Assembly: GCF_046630445.1 (NCBI RefSeq)
Contig: NC_092337.1
Location: 360,274,001-360,338,000 of the forward strand
Direction of reading: 5' to 3'
Length of the DNA: 64,000 bases
Source of the DNA: Rutidosis leptorrhynchoides
Lineage: Eukaryota > Streptophyta > Magnoliopsida > Asterales > Asteraceae
The first letter of the stretch is position 1. The number at the start of each line of letters is the position of its first letter. The position numbers and the translations under genes are program-made. This document shows, one piece after another, positions 38,892 through 52,455 of the stretch. The notes beneath the pieces are model-generated. The model saw only the letters and a program-made list of their open reading frames with translations, did no database searches and was not told the DNA's origin.

Positions 38892-39307
38892 GTAATAAAT
38901 AGTTAGTAGATAGTAAAAATTTTGTGGGCGATTTATAATGAATGAGAAGTTTTATGGGTAAATTATGAAATGTGAAAAGTTTGAGGTAAGTTTGTAGTAA
39001 CTCTGAAATGTACTTTTATAGAGAATGTGATCGAGTTATAAGAAATAAAAAGTTTGGGCCAAGTCTGTAAAGGTTCTAAAGTTTCCTATTCACTTGCCCT
39101 TTACCATTTAGATATATAGATATAATATATCATTGGTTCCTGTGATTATATAAAGTTTAAAACATTAAAAAAAAGAGCTTTTGACTTGTTTTTTTAACCA
39201 AGCATGTACCTTTTGACAGATGTTACGATATCATCAGATGAATTACTTTCTGGATCAAGAGCTCCACTAGCCCAACTGAGAACCACATTCGGTAACAAAC
39301 TTAGCAT

Positions 39308-39343
<36 letters not shown>

Positions 39344-39543
39344 TTACAAATGATGAGAAATTCACATACTAAAGGACCAAACCGACTATAGAAAACTTAC
39401 ATTAAGATACATGAGCCGATAAATAACAAAGTAATGGTCCGAGGTTTGTAAGCCCAAGCGGTCCATGGGTCCAGTTCGTCATCAGAACTTTGCTGAACCA
39501 AATAGTCTTTTCTCCTTTCTCTCTTATGACCACTTGACTCCAT
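34772..39543 (-). CDS. PSS1: base-exchange phosphatidylserine synthase, twelve exons
   Basis: Makes phosphatidylserine by exchanging the head group of an existing phospholipid for serine in the ER membrane. Minus-strand exons: 39543-39401, 39275-39210, 37635-37576, 37485-37395, 37250-37196, 37095-37016, 36894-36778, 36261-36177, 36047-35956, 35875-35622, 35319-35231, 34899-34772. All junctions are GT-AG and phases agree, giving 419 residues, close to Arabidopsis PSS1. The N-terminus is hydrophilic ([14 protein letters not shown]), then [16 protein letters not shown], several hydrophobic spans, and the conserved blocks [70 protein letters not shown] and a basic C-terminus (RRTLSRKRL). The donor of exon 6 is GTATG, chosen because an earlier GTTTAT donor would drop five conserved residues. 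Introns 2 and 7 carry repeats. No lesion seen; likely functional. Confidence 0.95.
36292..36700. mobile_element. MITE-like insertion in PSS1 intron 7
   Basis: Bounded by GTTGTAAAAGT (36292) and ACTTTTACAAC (ending about 36700), with GACTCG/CGAGTC-rich and TTGAC-rich sequence and a TA tract (36413-36467) inside. No clear duplication was found. Confidence 0.5.
37860..38203. repeat. three degenerate tandem units of about 115 bp, PSS1 intron 2
   Basis: Units begin near 37860, 37978 and 38105 with TTGATCTATTTTG or TTGATTTTTTTG. Each contains GAAGGGTTG or AAAGGGTTG and GAAAGTTGCTTCTTTTA. Just upstream is a GC-rich GAGCCCTCGCTTCGCGCCGG (37807-37826). The block may belong to a rolling-circle element, but I cannot see its ends. 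Confidence 0.75.
38581..39127. repeat. 230-bp direct duplication in PSS1 intron 2
   Basis: 38581-38810 and 38898-39127 are nearly identical (two differences seen: T/C near 38712 versus 39029 and T/C near 38748 versus 39065), both starting AATAGTTAGTAGATAG. Between them is an ATA microsatellite (38808-38890). A GAT tract (38491-38542) and AAT tract precede the first copy. Confidence 0.9.
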
Positions 39544-41400
39544 AGATATATGTGTCTTATAAACTTAACTTGATCACTGTAAGTGGTATATGAATATTAA
39601 CGTAAACAACAGTAAGAATCAAATACTATAATTAAAAATTCCATAATATAAGCAGATTAGGGAATAAACTCCAATTGGGTATTGAGATTAAAGGTCATAA
39701 ATTATACTATATTAGATCATGTTAAACCACCTTGCTTGGTTTCATAAAGAGAACAGACTAAGTAAAGGTTACATGTCACTAACTATTTATATATTTTCAG
39801 TTAATCATTAACTATATACACTGTTGTAAAAATCCCTATTAATCCTTTTGTAGGAAGCATGCCAATTAAATTTACAAAAATCCATTTATTAAGCGGTCAA
39901 TGTTGGTCAGTGGGCCAAATCGGATTTAGTTGGTCAAAGTCGGAATTAGTCGCTCAAATTGGTCAAAGTCAAAGTTAGTCAACATTTTAATATGAATCTA
40001 AATTAGAATTTTTGAAGTTTTTGAACAAATGAAAGATCATCTTAATATTCATGTTTACAATTTTCATCTATATTTACACACTAATTTTGAGAATTATTAT
40101 TTAAATGTATATAAAGTCCAATCCAATTAATCCCGATTTGACCGATAATAATATCCAGGGGCGGACCTATGAAGGGTCGGGGTGGGGCGCCCGCCCCCAG
40201 TGGATTTGCAATTTTTAGTGTAAATTTTTTCGGTTTTGAGCACGGTGGATTTTTTTTTTTGCCCCAAACCCTTCATATTTTGTCCCAAAACCTCCATATA
40301 TTGCCCCCAAACCTTCGTATTTTGCCCAAAAATCTCTAAATTTTGCTCAAAAAACTCTATATTTGGTTATAAAACTTCCATATTTTGCCAAAAAAAATCT
40401 CTACGTTTTAGAAAAAACTTTCGCCCCCGGTGAAAAAATTTACTGGATCCGCCACTGATAATATCCTACAAGGTTCCAGCCTAATCTCCATTTAGTGGAT
40501 TTTGCAACCTTTGAATGCATATTCTGTTAAAGACGTCACTTTACTAACCAACATGACCAAATTTACAAAGATTATTTTCATTTTATATAATACAGCTCAA
40601 CTATCAGTTCATGCATTCAGTGGATCTCATCTTCATTCTAATTTAACCAACAAAACTGAACCACCAATGTCACAATCATAATGAAAAGTAATCTCAATCA
40701 TAAATCATACAAAAAAAAATAAAAAAAAATAATCTTCTAAAATAACCTGATTCAATAGAAATTATTGGTCTCTTACCTCATTAACCCACATTTTTCAAAA
40801 TAAATTAATACCCATTAAAAATTGATAATCAGTTCATGCAATAACATAAAATTAGTTACAATCAAATGTAATTAAATCTCAAGAAACCATACACACAACA
40901 AAAAGAAAACAACTTTATACTTATTAAACAAATGTCACATTATATCATCAAAACCCATATCATAAAACTAATAAAAAAGGTAAATTTATTTAATTTATTT
41001 ATATAAAAGAAAATAAAATAGCAAATAAAGGGTGCATGAAAACAGGGAAACAAGTACAGAAAGATATAAGGAAAAAAAAACGTACATAGGTATAACGAAA
41101 TGATTAAAATTGAGCCCTAAATAGTTGAATGAAAACAAGGATCCGTAAGCTTCTGATCTGGAAGGAAAAAAAAGAGAGAATGAATGATGGGGATTTTGTA
41201 TTGATGGATGTATGTATATGTATGTATAAATCAATGAGTGTGTGAAAAGATTGTTGTGTGTGTGTGTATGAAAATTGAAAATGATGGTATTTGGGAATTG
41301 GATTTGTTTGTTGTTTGTTTGTATGTATTCGCTGCGTCACACAGAAACAAGTACGAATGGTCAAAGAGAGGGATTCTATACGAGAGATGCAGGATAGAAT
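39544..41400 (-). promoter_or_regulatory. PSS1 5' UTR intron and promoter region (inferred)
   Basis: Read on the minus strand, 41380-41100 looks like a plant 5' UTR exon: CT- and ACACAC-rich, without a long ORF of interest. A donor-like TATGTACGT near 41085 and an acceptor CACTTACAG near 39580, about 37 bp before the ATG, could bound a 5' UTR intron that would hold the hAT MITE at 40156. The ORF at 41104-41442 is judged to be chance in UTR sequence. No transcript evidence is available. Confidence 0.4.
40156..40457. mobile_element. hAT-type MITE upstream of PSS1
   Basis: 302 bp, termini CAGGGGCGGACC and CAGTGGCGGATCC (reverse strand), with exact 8-bp duplication ATAATATC (40148-40155 and 40458-40465). 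The interior has CCAAAACCTCCATATATTGCCC-like units of about 21 bp repeated about eight times. Confidence 0.9.
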
Positions 41401-41991
41401 AGAATAGATTATATAGATTATTAATAATAATAAAGGTTTCATAAATACCTAAAGTTCGCCTCCTCTATAATTTTCTTTTGGTTTGATTTAATGTGATTAT
41501 TATTGATTGATTGATTGTACATTTTTTATCAACACAATCTCATACCCATATCATATCCATCCATATCCATATGATTTATTTGAAAAATATATAAATTTTT
41601 ACCACTTAATTTAAAGGATTATTAACGAAAACGATTCACTCTCAGAAAAAGTTATTTGTCAAAAAATTCTCATCAGTCACAAGGTCCCTTGTGACCGGGT
41701 GAATTGGAGTTTATTGATTATGACCACTAAATTTCAGGTTGCGGACTGAAATTTATTGTTAATGACTGAGAACTTACGGTCAGACCGACCTTGCGACTTG
41801 CACCTAAACATGTGTAATTGGTCAGTTGCAAGGTACGCAATAGATGTTTGTGGATGGAGCTTGCGATTTGTTTTTGACGAATTGTTTTTGCCTTGTGATT
41901 TATTCCAAAAATTTAAAACATAACATATATGTTCATTTAATACATCAATTCCCGATGATGTACATTATAGAAATACAAACCATTATTGTTA

Positions 41992-42974
41992 GGGTTAAGG
42001 CTACTCAAGGGTCATATACTTTTTTTTTGTCCCGATGTAGGCTATATACTCAAAAAATTACTATTGTAGGTCATAAACTTTGAAAAAGTGTGTTAATGTA
42101 AACAAAATGTGACCGGTTACCTGCTAAACCGGTCATCTTCATCTTTGATTTCGTTGTTCTTGGTGTTCTTCATACCTTTTCCAGTTTTTCGGCGACCTAG
42201 GCGGCGGAGCACGGTGGTTTGTGGTGGCGTACGACGGCCGTACAACAAATCAACATATTGAGAAATTATTTCATTTCAATTTCGAATTATTTAAAAGCAT
42301 TTATCCTCTTAAAAAATTACTTACTTGATGGTACCTGCTTACATTTACAGCTGACACACACTTTAAAACTAAGCAATCTCGTAATAGGTTTTCCTAAATC
42401 TAAGATTAGGTTTTTCTAAATCTAATCAATTTGAACCTAATGTAATTATAAAATGAACCAACTTCGTAATAGAAAACAAACACAACATTGAAATTACGGT
42501 AATTAATTAGATCTCGTTGTTCTTATTTCAATAGATACAAAATTGATCCTTGTGAGGGATTTATTACAGCATGCTTATTTGTGGAGCTTCGTTTGGTGGT
42601 AAGGAATCACAAATGCAGCGAGTTTTTTTTTTCCCTTGGAACAAAAGAAGGCCACGGAGGCTATTCGGCTGCCAGCCGTTGTTTTGGGCTTATTAATGGC
42701 TTGAGTTATACAATCACTAGATGAAGAATTTAGGATCTTAAATTTTGAGGATATAATCACTAAATAAAGGGTTCAATGCATGAAAACAACTTAATCGCAA
42801 AATCAATTGTTGCTTGAAGTTCATCAAAGACGAATATTTTAACAGGTTAACAAGTTAAGTGTGTTTCCATTAACACACTTTTTCAAAGTTTATGGCCTAC
42901 AATAGTAATTTCTTGGGTATATGGCCTACATCGGAACAAAAAAAAAGTATATGACCCTTGAGTAGTCTTAACCC
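41992..42974. mobile_element. Mutator-like element with long inverted ends
   Basis: 983 bp with inverted termini of about 115 bp starting GGGTTAAGGCTACTCAAGGG and an exact 9-bp duplication TTATTGTTA (41983-41991 and 42975-42983), the usual length for Mutator. No transposase is visible. The interior (42120-42240 and 42570-42700) is more GC-rich and could be captured host sequence, but I recognise no gene in it. Confidence 0.9.
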
Positions 42975-44990
42975 TTATTGTTAAGGACAAGAAAACGAAA
43001 TAATTTGATAAGAAGCATTTCGAAAGTTAATGGATCCATGGTGGTTTCTATTGCATGCTGCATCCTGTTACCAATTATGTAGCCGATGTAAAAGTTAACA
43101 CAATTTATTAACCAAAATATCATAATAGCCTCTATATGAAGAGTGTCATCAAATTCACTCTCACGTTCACAATTCGTTATGTTACTAGGAATAACTATAT
43201 ACATATCATGCACATAAATTTTAAGATAACAAAACATGATACATTTAGTTGTAATGCAAATGTCTACAAATTATAGTTGAACCTGTCTGCATGACTTTGT
43301 TCATGCCGGTGTCAATGTGGTCGTTCAGGAAAAAGGCTTCACTCTAACACGCAGGTTCATACCCGTAAGAGTAAAATTTCCTACCTCCGTGTGGGAAACC
43401 CAACATTGTTTTGAACGTTGTTAAGTATCAGTTATAGTCCAGACCATTAAGCTCGAATTTGAATGATTTTTGTAGGTCCCTTTATTAACAACAGGAATAT
43501 TGTAGAGAGTGGGTGAATACAATTCTTTTTAATTAAACAAGTGATATAGCAGTTACGTGTATTCAAGCAAATGACTAAATAAGAGTCTTGGGTAATTTTC
43601 AACGTTATTCTTTTATTGATATGAATCTCTAAGAATCACCATTGTTGAATGGCGGAATAAACAGTGAGTTGATACAGATTACACCTAAGTATAGCTAAAG
43701 AGTATATCTTATAACTATTACACGTTTGGACTCTATTTAAATAAACCCACACCACTCAATATTACAATAGTGGATACTTTAACGATCCGTTCATATCGAT
43801 TATAAACGATTCATATCAGTTGATTACATCGCGAGGTACTTGACCTCTATATGATACATTTTACAAACATTGCATTCGTTTTTAAAAGACAAACTTTCAT
43901 TTCATCTAAAGTTGATGGCATGCATACCATTTCATAATATATCCAACTATAACTGACTTAGTAATAATCTTGATGAACTCGACGACTCGAGTGCAACGTC
44001 TTTTGAAATATGTCATGAATGACTCCAAGTAATATCTCTAATATGAGCAAATGCACAGCGGAAGATTTCTTTCAAACCTGAGAATAAACATGCTTTTAAG
44101 TGTCAACCAAAAGGTTGGTGAGTTCATTAGTTTATCATAAACAATCATTTCCAATAATATAATAGACCACAAGATTTTCATTTCCATTTTTCATAAACAT
44201 CATCTCATATCAGGCATTTCGCAAAAACTGCATAGAGATAAAAATCATTCATATGGTGGACACCTGGTAATTGACATTAACAAAACGCGTCTAGAATATC
44301 CCCATCATTCCGGGACTCTCATCGGACATGATAAAATCGAAGTACTAAAGCATCCGTAACCTGGATGGGGTTTGTTAGGCCCAATAGATCTATCTTTAGG
44401 ATTCGCGTCAATTAGGGTTTCTGTTCCCTAATTCTTAGATTACCAGACTAAAAAGAGTGATATTGGATCTCGATAATCCAACCATAGAATGTGGTTTCGA
44501 TTACTTGTGTCTATTTCTTAAAACATTTATAAAACAGCGCATGTATTCTCAGTCCCTAAAATATATATTGCAAAAGCATTTAAAAAGGGAGTAATGAAAC
44601 TCACAATACTGTATTTTGTAGTAAAAATACATATGACGACTTTGAACAATGCAGGGTTGGCCTCAGATTCACGAACCTATATCATTCATATATATATATT
44701 AACACATATAATTGGAATCGAGCAATTTTTATATATTGTTATTAATAATATATTTGTCATATTATATGTTATGTAGATAAGTTTTACTATACTTAATTTA
44801 TATGTTTTATATAACTATTATTCATCATTAATAATAAAACTGTATATTAAAGTTTATATATGATAAAAATATATATTTATATTTTTAATTGATAGATTTT
44901 ATATATATAGCTTAATTAATATCTTTTTAATAAAAAAAATATATTTGTAATAATATTGATAGTTTTGGTGATAACAAAATAATAATTTTA

Positions 44991-45422
44991 GTGAGAATGA
45001 TAATAATGATAATTAAGTTTAATAACAATAATTTTAAATATCATATTAATAACAATAATGATAATTTTAATAATCATACTTATGTTATTAATAATAATAA
45101 TAATAACACTAATAATGATAAAATGATTCAAATTCTAATATTAATGATAATAATAAATTTTTATTACTTTCATAATAATAATCATAATCATAATCATAAT
45201 CATAATCATAATCATAATCATAATCATAATCATAATCATAATCATAATCATAATCATAATCATAATGATGATAATAATTCTAAACGATAAGGTTACTAAT
45301 AATAATATTATTAATACTTATAATAATAATAATGATAATGATTATAATACTTATACATTTATTAGTAATAATAATAATTTTTACACTAATAATAACATAA
45401 CAATAACAATAATAACCATAAC

Positions 45423-45482
<60 letters not shown>

Positions 45483-45483
45483 A

Positions 45484-45529
<46 letters not shown>

Positions 45530-45619
45530 TAAATGATAACTAATACTTAAATGATAAAATTTATAATAACAAATACATTAATAATGTTAATAATAATAAC
45601 AATAATGTTCATATTACTT

Positions 45620-45690
<71 letters not shown>

Positions 45691-45790
45691 TATAATTATA
45701 ATAATTATAATTCTAATAATATTTAGTAATAATATCATTAATAAATTATAACAATAATAATAATAACAATAATAATAATAATAAGAATTT
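44991..45790. repeat. AAT and AATCAT microsatellite block in S2
   Basis: AATCAT hexamers run about 45178-45266, then several AAT/ATA tracts (45421-45526, 45628-45690). All ORFs here are low-complexity Ile or Asn/His strings. Confidence 0.95.
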
Positions 45791-47230
45791 TTAAAGATTT
45801 AAAACTACCTTTAAAAACGAGTTGTAAAAAAAATGCATGCGCTTAGGCTCGAACCCTCGACCTCTCGTTAACCCGAACACACACTTAACCATCCGTCTAT
45901 TTCTGTTTTTACTGATATTATCCCACCTCATTTCATTATAACACGTATCATTCAATTCTCCCCTTTTCTTCTTCATTAACTTAGAACATCAATCGACCAG
46001 AGTACAAATCCGAATAAAATAAGTTTCCATAAAATCTTTGGATTTATAAACGATGCAGAAATATTATAGGATTGATCCAATTATCTAAAACAGAAAAGAA
46101 TTAAAAGAAAAACAAGCTGAAACAGAAAAATAAAATACGTTTGAACTTTAAATCCAATTCGAAATTAGAGACTGTTTTAAACAGAGATTATAACATGAAA
46201 TATATTGCAATTCACTCATAGAAACTTTCTAGATCATTAATTAGACATAAAACATCAAAGTGATTATGAATTTTGCTGAAGAACAATGGTTGACTTTTTT
46301 TAAATAAAACTTTGACTCCTAAATTAGAAATCAAAAGAAGGAATTGGAAATTGAAAGTTTGCAGATAGATTCATTAGATTGTTCCTAACAAAACTGCTTT
46401 TATAGATTTTGATAAATAATACGATTTTGAAATTTTGATCAATTGAGTTCAAAACAGAGTAACGAGCTGTTTATTTGAATTTTCTTTGTAAAAATCAATC
46501 AATTAAGAACAGATGAAAATGATAATTGATAATGAGGATGAAGGACTGAATGAATTACCTAGTATTACTTAATAATTTGATTTACTTATAGCCTAACTAG
46601 TCGACAGTCAATATTTGCTCAGGTACGAAGAAAAAAAAATAAAAATAAAAGGTGAATATGACTCTCAACTGATTTTGGTTGTATCCTGTGATTAATTCCT
46701 AATTTGTACGATCTTAAAGACATAAAACAAAATCATACTGCTGTATGATCGTTACGTGCAACAGATTTTTCATTATTTTGATCATAAATAAATATAAAGG
46801 TATTAATACTAATAATTCTAATAATATTAATAATTATAAATTATAAATAATAATAATACTACAGAAATATAAAAAAATATTAATACTGTTAATAGTTATT
46901 ATTATAGAAATAATATTTAGGATAATGATATTAATAGTTATAATAATATTTATAATATGATAATATTAATAAATTGTATTATTTTTATAATAATAATAAT
47001 AATGATAATATCTATTATTAATAATAATTCTAAATGACAATATCTAATCATAATAACTAAAATTATAGTTTTACTGCTAATTATAATAATAATAATAATG
47101 ATAATATAACAAGTCAAATGTATCAAATTTCATATATATAATAATATTGATAATACCGATATTAATATTATTATTAATATTTTTGAATATAATAATATTA
47201 GTATAACAACTATATTTTAACTTGTATATA

Positions 47231-47580
<350 letters not shown>

Positions 47581-47583
<3 letters not shown>

Positions 47584-48271
47584 GCAGGATCAATGGGGAA
47601 GTAACCAATCGGGGGGAAGAAAATTTTTTTTTTCTTTTCGTTTTTTTTTTGGAATTTTTTTTTTCGGCATCAAGATCACACAAAAATATGAACATTTAGA
47701 AGAGACACTTCGTGATGAATGTTATTATTTAGGCGGGAAAACGATCGACAAAAATAACATTCAAGATAATATTGTTCGTGAAGAATATGAACGTTTTTTT
47801 TCCATGTTTTGTGAAGTAAAATTTAGCCCGATTTAGAGTTTAGGGTTTAGGGTTTGGTGTTTTGGGTTTATTCCATAAACCCAAAACACCAAACCCTAAA
47901 CCCTAAACTCTAAACTCTAAACCGTTCGTGTTAAAAACTCAATCTAAATCCTAAATCTAAACCCTAAATCTAAACCCTAAACCCTAAATTTCTAAACCCT
48001 AATATTTAAACCCTATAAACCCTAATATCTAAACCCTAATATCTAAACCCCAATAGCTAAAACCTCAACATACGCTCGAAAAACACGATAATTGTTATAT
48101 ATTACTTCTTCGAGCGTTTTCCCGCCAAAATAAAAACATTTATCACAAAGTGTCTCTACTAAACGTTCATATTTTCATCCCATCTATAATGTTCGTGAAC
48201 AAAGTTTTTTCAAAAAATGAAAAAAAAAAATTTGCTTCCCCCCGATTGGTTACTTCCCTCTTGATCCTACC
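47581..48271. mobile_element. foldback element with telomere-like repeats
   Basis: About 690 bp inserted in a TA tract. Ends GGCAGGATCAATGGGGAAGT and, on the reverse strand, GGTAGGATCAAGAGGGAAGT continue as inverted arms of roughly 150 bp (shared GAACATTT, GTGTCTCT-like and GGCGGGAAAACG segments). The centre (about 47835-48060) is degenerate plant telomere repeat in both orientations: GTTTAGGGTTTAGGG then many AAACCCTAAACCC. No coding sequence is visible. The target duplication cannot be told apart from the TA tract. Confidence 0.75.
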
Positions 48272-48278
48272 ACATATA

Positions 48279-48359
<81 letters not shown>

Positions 48360-48654
48360 GCATATTTATTTACACACCATTGTTCGTGAATCGTCGGGCA
48401 CTGTCCAAAGGTAAATGATTACATGAAAATAGTTTAATATTCAACATTACAGACTTTGCTTATCGTGTCGAACTCATATTAAGTTTAAGTTTAAATTTAG
48501 TTGAAAATTTCCGGGTCGTCATAGATACTTCTATTTATAGTAGTCATATTATCCATATAATTGATCTATTGTCCACTGGTACATAGGATGTATGTACTTG
48601 TGTAGACAACTGCATCAGAGAGCGTGCTCTCTTTCTTTCCTCTTTGGTAGCTAT

Positions 48655-51600
48655 TGAAATGTCCCGTTCTTATTGATTAAAAACGTTCCATATTAATTGA
48701 TTTCGTTACGAGGTTTTGACCTCTATATGAGACGTTTTTCAAAGACTGCATTCATTTTAAAACAAACCATAACCTTTATTTCATCAATAAAGGTTTAAAA
48801 AGCTTTACGTAGATTATCAAATAATGATAATTTAAAATATCCTGTTTACACACGACCATTACATAATGGTTTACAATACAAATATGTTACAACAAAATAA
48901 GTTTCTTGAATGCAGTTTTTACACAATATCATACAAGCATGGACTCCAAATCTCGTCCTTATTTAAGTATGCGACAGCGGAAGCTCTTAATAATCACCTG
49001 AGAATAAACATGCTTAAAACGTCAACAAAAATGTTGGTGAGTTATAGGTTTAACCTATATATATCAAATCATAATAATAAAAGACCACAAGATTTCATAT
49101 TTCAATACACATCCCATACATAGAGATAAAAATCATTCATATGGTGAACACCTGGTAACCGACATTAACAAGATGCGTAATATAAGAATATCCCCATCAT
49201 TCCGGGACACCCTTCGGATATGATATAAATTTCGAAGTACTAAAGCATCCGATACTTTGGATGGGGTTTGTTAGGCCCAATAGATCTATCTTTAGGATTC
49301 GCGTCAATTAGGGTGTCTGTTCCCTAATTCTTAGATTACCAGACTTAATAAAAAGGGGCATATTCGATTTCGATAATTCAACCATAGAATGTAGTTTCAC
49401 GTACTTGTGTCTATTTTGTAAATCATTTATAAAACCTGCATGTATTCTCATCCCAAAAATATTAGATTTTAAAAGTGGGACTATAACTCACTTTCACAGA
49501 TTTTTACTTCGTCGGGAAGTAAGACTTGGCCACTGGTTGATTCACGAACCTATAACAATATATACATATACATCAAAGTATGTTCAAAATATATTTACAA
49601 CACTTTTAATATATTTTGACGTTTTAAGTTTATTAAGTCAGCTGTCCTCGTTAGTAACCTACAACTAGTTGTCCACAGTTAGATGTACAGAAATAAATCG
49701 ATAAATATTATCTTGAATCAATCCACGACCCAGTGTATACGTATCTCAGTATTGATCACAACTCAAACTATATATATTTTGGAATCAACCTCAACCCTGT
49801 ATAGATAACTCCAACATTCACATATAGAGTGTCTATGGTTGTTCCGAAATATATATAGATGTGTCGACATGATAGGTCGAAACATTGTATACGTGTCTAT
49901 GGTATCTCAAGATTACATAATATACAATACAAGTTGATTAAGTTATGGTTGGAATAGATTTGTTACCAATTTTCACGTAGCTAAAATGAGAAAAATTATC
50001 CAATCTTGTTTTACCCATAACTTCTTCATTTTAAATCCGTTTTGAGTGAATCAAATTGCTATGGTTTCATATTGAACTCTATTTTATGAATCTAAGAAGA
50101 AAAAGTATAGGTTTATAGTCGGAAAAATAAGTTACAAGTCGTTTTTGTAAAGGTAGTCATTTCAGTCGAAAGAACGACGTCTAGATGACCATTTTAGAAA
50201 ACATACTTCCACTTTGAGTTTAACCATAATTTTTAGATATAGTTTCATGTTCATAATAAAAATCATTTTCCCAGAATAACAACTTTTAAATCAAAGTTTA
50301 TCATAGTTTTTAATTAACTAACCCAAAACAGCCCGCGGTGTTACTACGACGGCGTAAATCCGGTTTTACGGTGTTTTTCGTGTTTCCGGGTTTTAAATCA
50401 TTAAGTTAGCATATCATATAGATATAGAACATGTGTTTAGTTGATTTTAAAAGTCAAGTTAGAAGGATTAACTTTTATTTGCGAACAAGTTTAGAATTAA
50501 CTAAACTATGTTCTAGTGATTACAAGTTTAAACCTTCGAATAAGATAGCTTTATATGTATGAATCGAATGACGTTATGAACATCATTACTACCTTAAGTT
50601 CCTTGGATAAACCTACTAGAAAAGAGAAAAATGGATCTAGCTCCAATGGATCCTTGGATGGCTCGAAGTTCTTGAAGCAGAATCATGACACGAAAACAAG
50701 TTTAAGTAAGATCATCACTTGAAATAAGATTGTTATAGTTATAGAAATTGAACCAAAGTTTGAATATGATTATTACCTTGTATTAGAATGATAACCTACT
50801 GTAAGAAATAAAGATTTCTTGAGGTTGAATGATCACCTTACAAGATTGGAAGTGAGCTAGCAAACTTGAAAGTATTCTTGATTTTATGAAACTAGAACTT
50901 TTGGAATTTATGAAGAACACTTAGAACTTGAAGATAGAACTTGAGAGAGATCAATTAGATGAAGAAAATTGAAGAATGGAAGTGTTTGTAGGTGTTTTTG
51001 GTCGTTGGTGTATGGATTAGATATAAAGGATATGTAATTTTGTTTTCATGTAAATAAGTCATGAATGATTACTCATATTTTTGTAATTTTATGAGATATT
51101 TCATGCTAGTTGCCAAATGATGGTTCCCACATGTGTTAGGTGACTCACATGGGCTGTTAAGAGCTGATCATTGGAGTGTATATACCAATAGTACATATAT
51201 CTAAAAGCTGTGTATTGTACGAGTACGAATACGGATGCATACGAGTAGAATTGTTGATGAAATTGAACGAGGATGTAATTGTAATCATTTTTGTTAAGTA
51301 GAAGTATTTTGATAAGTGTCTTGAAGTCTTTCAAAAGTGTATAAATACATATTAAAACACTACATGTATATACATTTTAACTGAGTCGTTAAGTCATCGT
51401 TAGTCGTTACATGTAAGTGTTGTTTTGAAACCTTTAGGTTAACGATCTTGTTAAATGTTGTTAACCCAATGTTTATAATATCAAATGAGATTTTAAATTA
51501 TTATATTATCATGATATTATCATGTATGAATATCTCTTAATATGATATATATACATTAAATGTCTTTACAACGATAATCGTTACATATATGTCTCGTTTA

Positions 51601-51910
51601 AAAATCATTAAGTTAGTAGTCTTGTTTTTACATATGTAGTTCATTGTTAATATACTTAATGATATATTTACTTATTATAGTATCATGTTAACTATATATA
51701 TATATCCATATATATGTCATCATATAGTTTTTACAAGTTTTAACGTTCGTGAATCACCGGTCAACTTGGGTGGTCAATTGTCTATATGAAACATATTTCA
51801 ATTAATCAAGTCTTAACAAGTTTGATTGCTTAACATGTTGGAAACATTTAATCATGTAAATATCAATCTCAATTAATATATATAAACATGGAAAAGTTCG
51901 GGTCACTACA
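48655..51910 (-). mobile_element. S3: solo chromovirus LTR in the copia LTR
   Basis: 3256-bp minus-strand LTR from TGTAGTGACCCGAAC (51910) to ACGGGACATTTCA (48655), with exact 5-bp duplication GCTAT (48650-48654 and 51911-51915). It has the usual GAGAATAAACATG and GTGGTTTAT-type landmarks and no internal gene. Short ORFs in it are chance. Confidence 0.9.
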
Positions 51911-52438
51911 GCTATTTGCAGGAACACCCCAATTCGGTTTGGCACCACTATTTGAATAAACAAATAGAATGTTGGGTTCCCTAGGCGTTGACAAAGTATT
52001 ACACATTTCTGCATATGCGTTAAACTTTTGCGTTCCTACGTGGTCTTGTAAGGTCACTTGTCAGCCGCCGACACGTATCCTTTTCTGTTCAACTTTGTCT
52101 TCGACTTCTGTTGAATAGTACAATTAATGTAGACCACACATGAAACTATTATGCTTGTAATGGAACATAATTTGTCCAAGTGTTGTATGCTGCTACCAGC
52201 TATGCTGGTTCTTCTACTGGTTCACTTGATCTTCATAATTTGTTGGGCACACATCCTGTGTTGGTTAAAGAATACTGTCTACCTTATGCTGGTAGACCAG
52301 ACAGCATACTGGGACACTTAACACAGCAGCAAATGCTGTCTATACATAAATAAACCTATGTTGGCTGCACATAATATTTTAGTGTACATAATTGTTGTTT
52401 TGTCATAAATAAATCCTTAATTATTTGGGGAATCAACA

Positions 52439-52453
52439 ATCTCCCCCTATTTG
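52439..52453 (-). other. polypurine tract of the copia element
   Basis: CAAATAGGGGGAGAT on the minus strand, ending next to the LTR start TGTTGATTCC. AGGGGGAGATTGTTG-type junctions are usual at the 3' LTR of plant Ty1/copia elements. Confidence 0.8.
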
Positions 52454-52455
52454 AT

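Noticed and set aside
41104-41442. 112-codon minus-strand ORF upstream of PSS1
   Set aside because: Low-complexity pyrimidine-rich sequence that fits a 5' UTR better; no conserved block.
45265-45751. Poly-Ile, Asn/His ORFs
   Set aside because: They are translations of AAT and AATCAT tracts on either strand.
47835-48060. True chromosome end
   Set aside because: The telomere-like repeats are degenerate, in both orientations and inside a short inverted-repeat element with sequence continuing on both sides.
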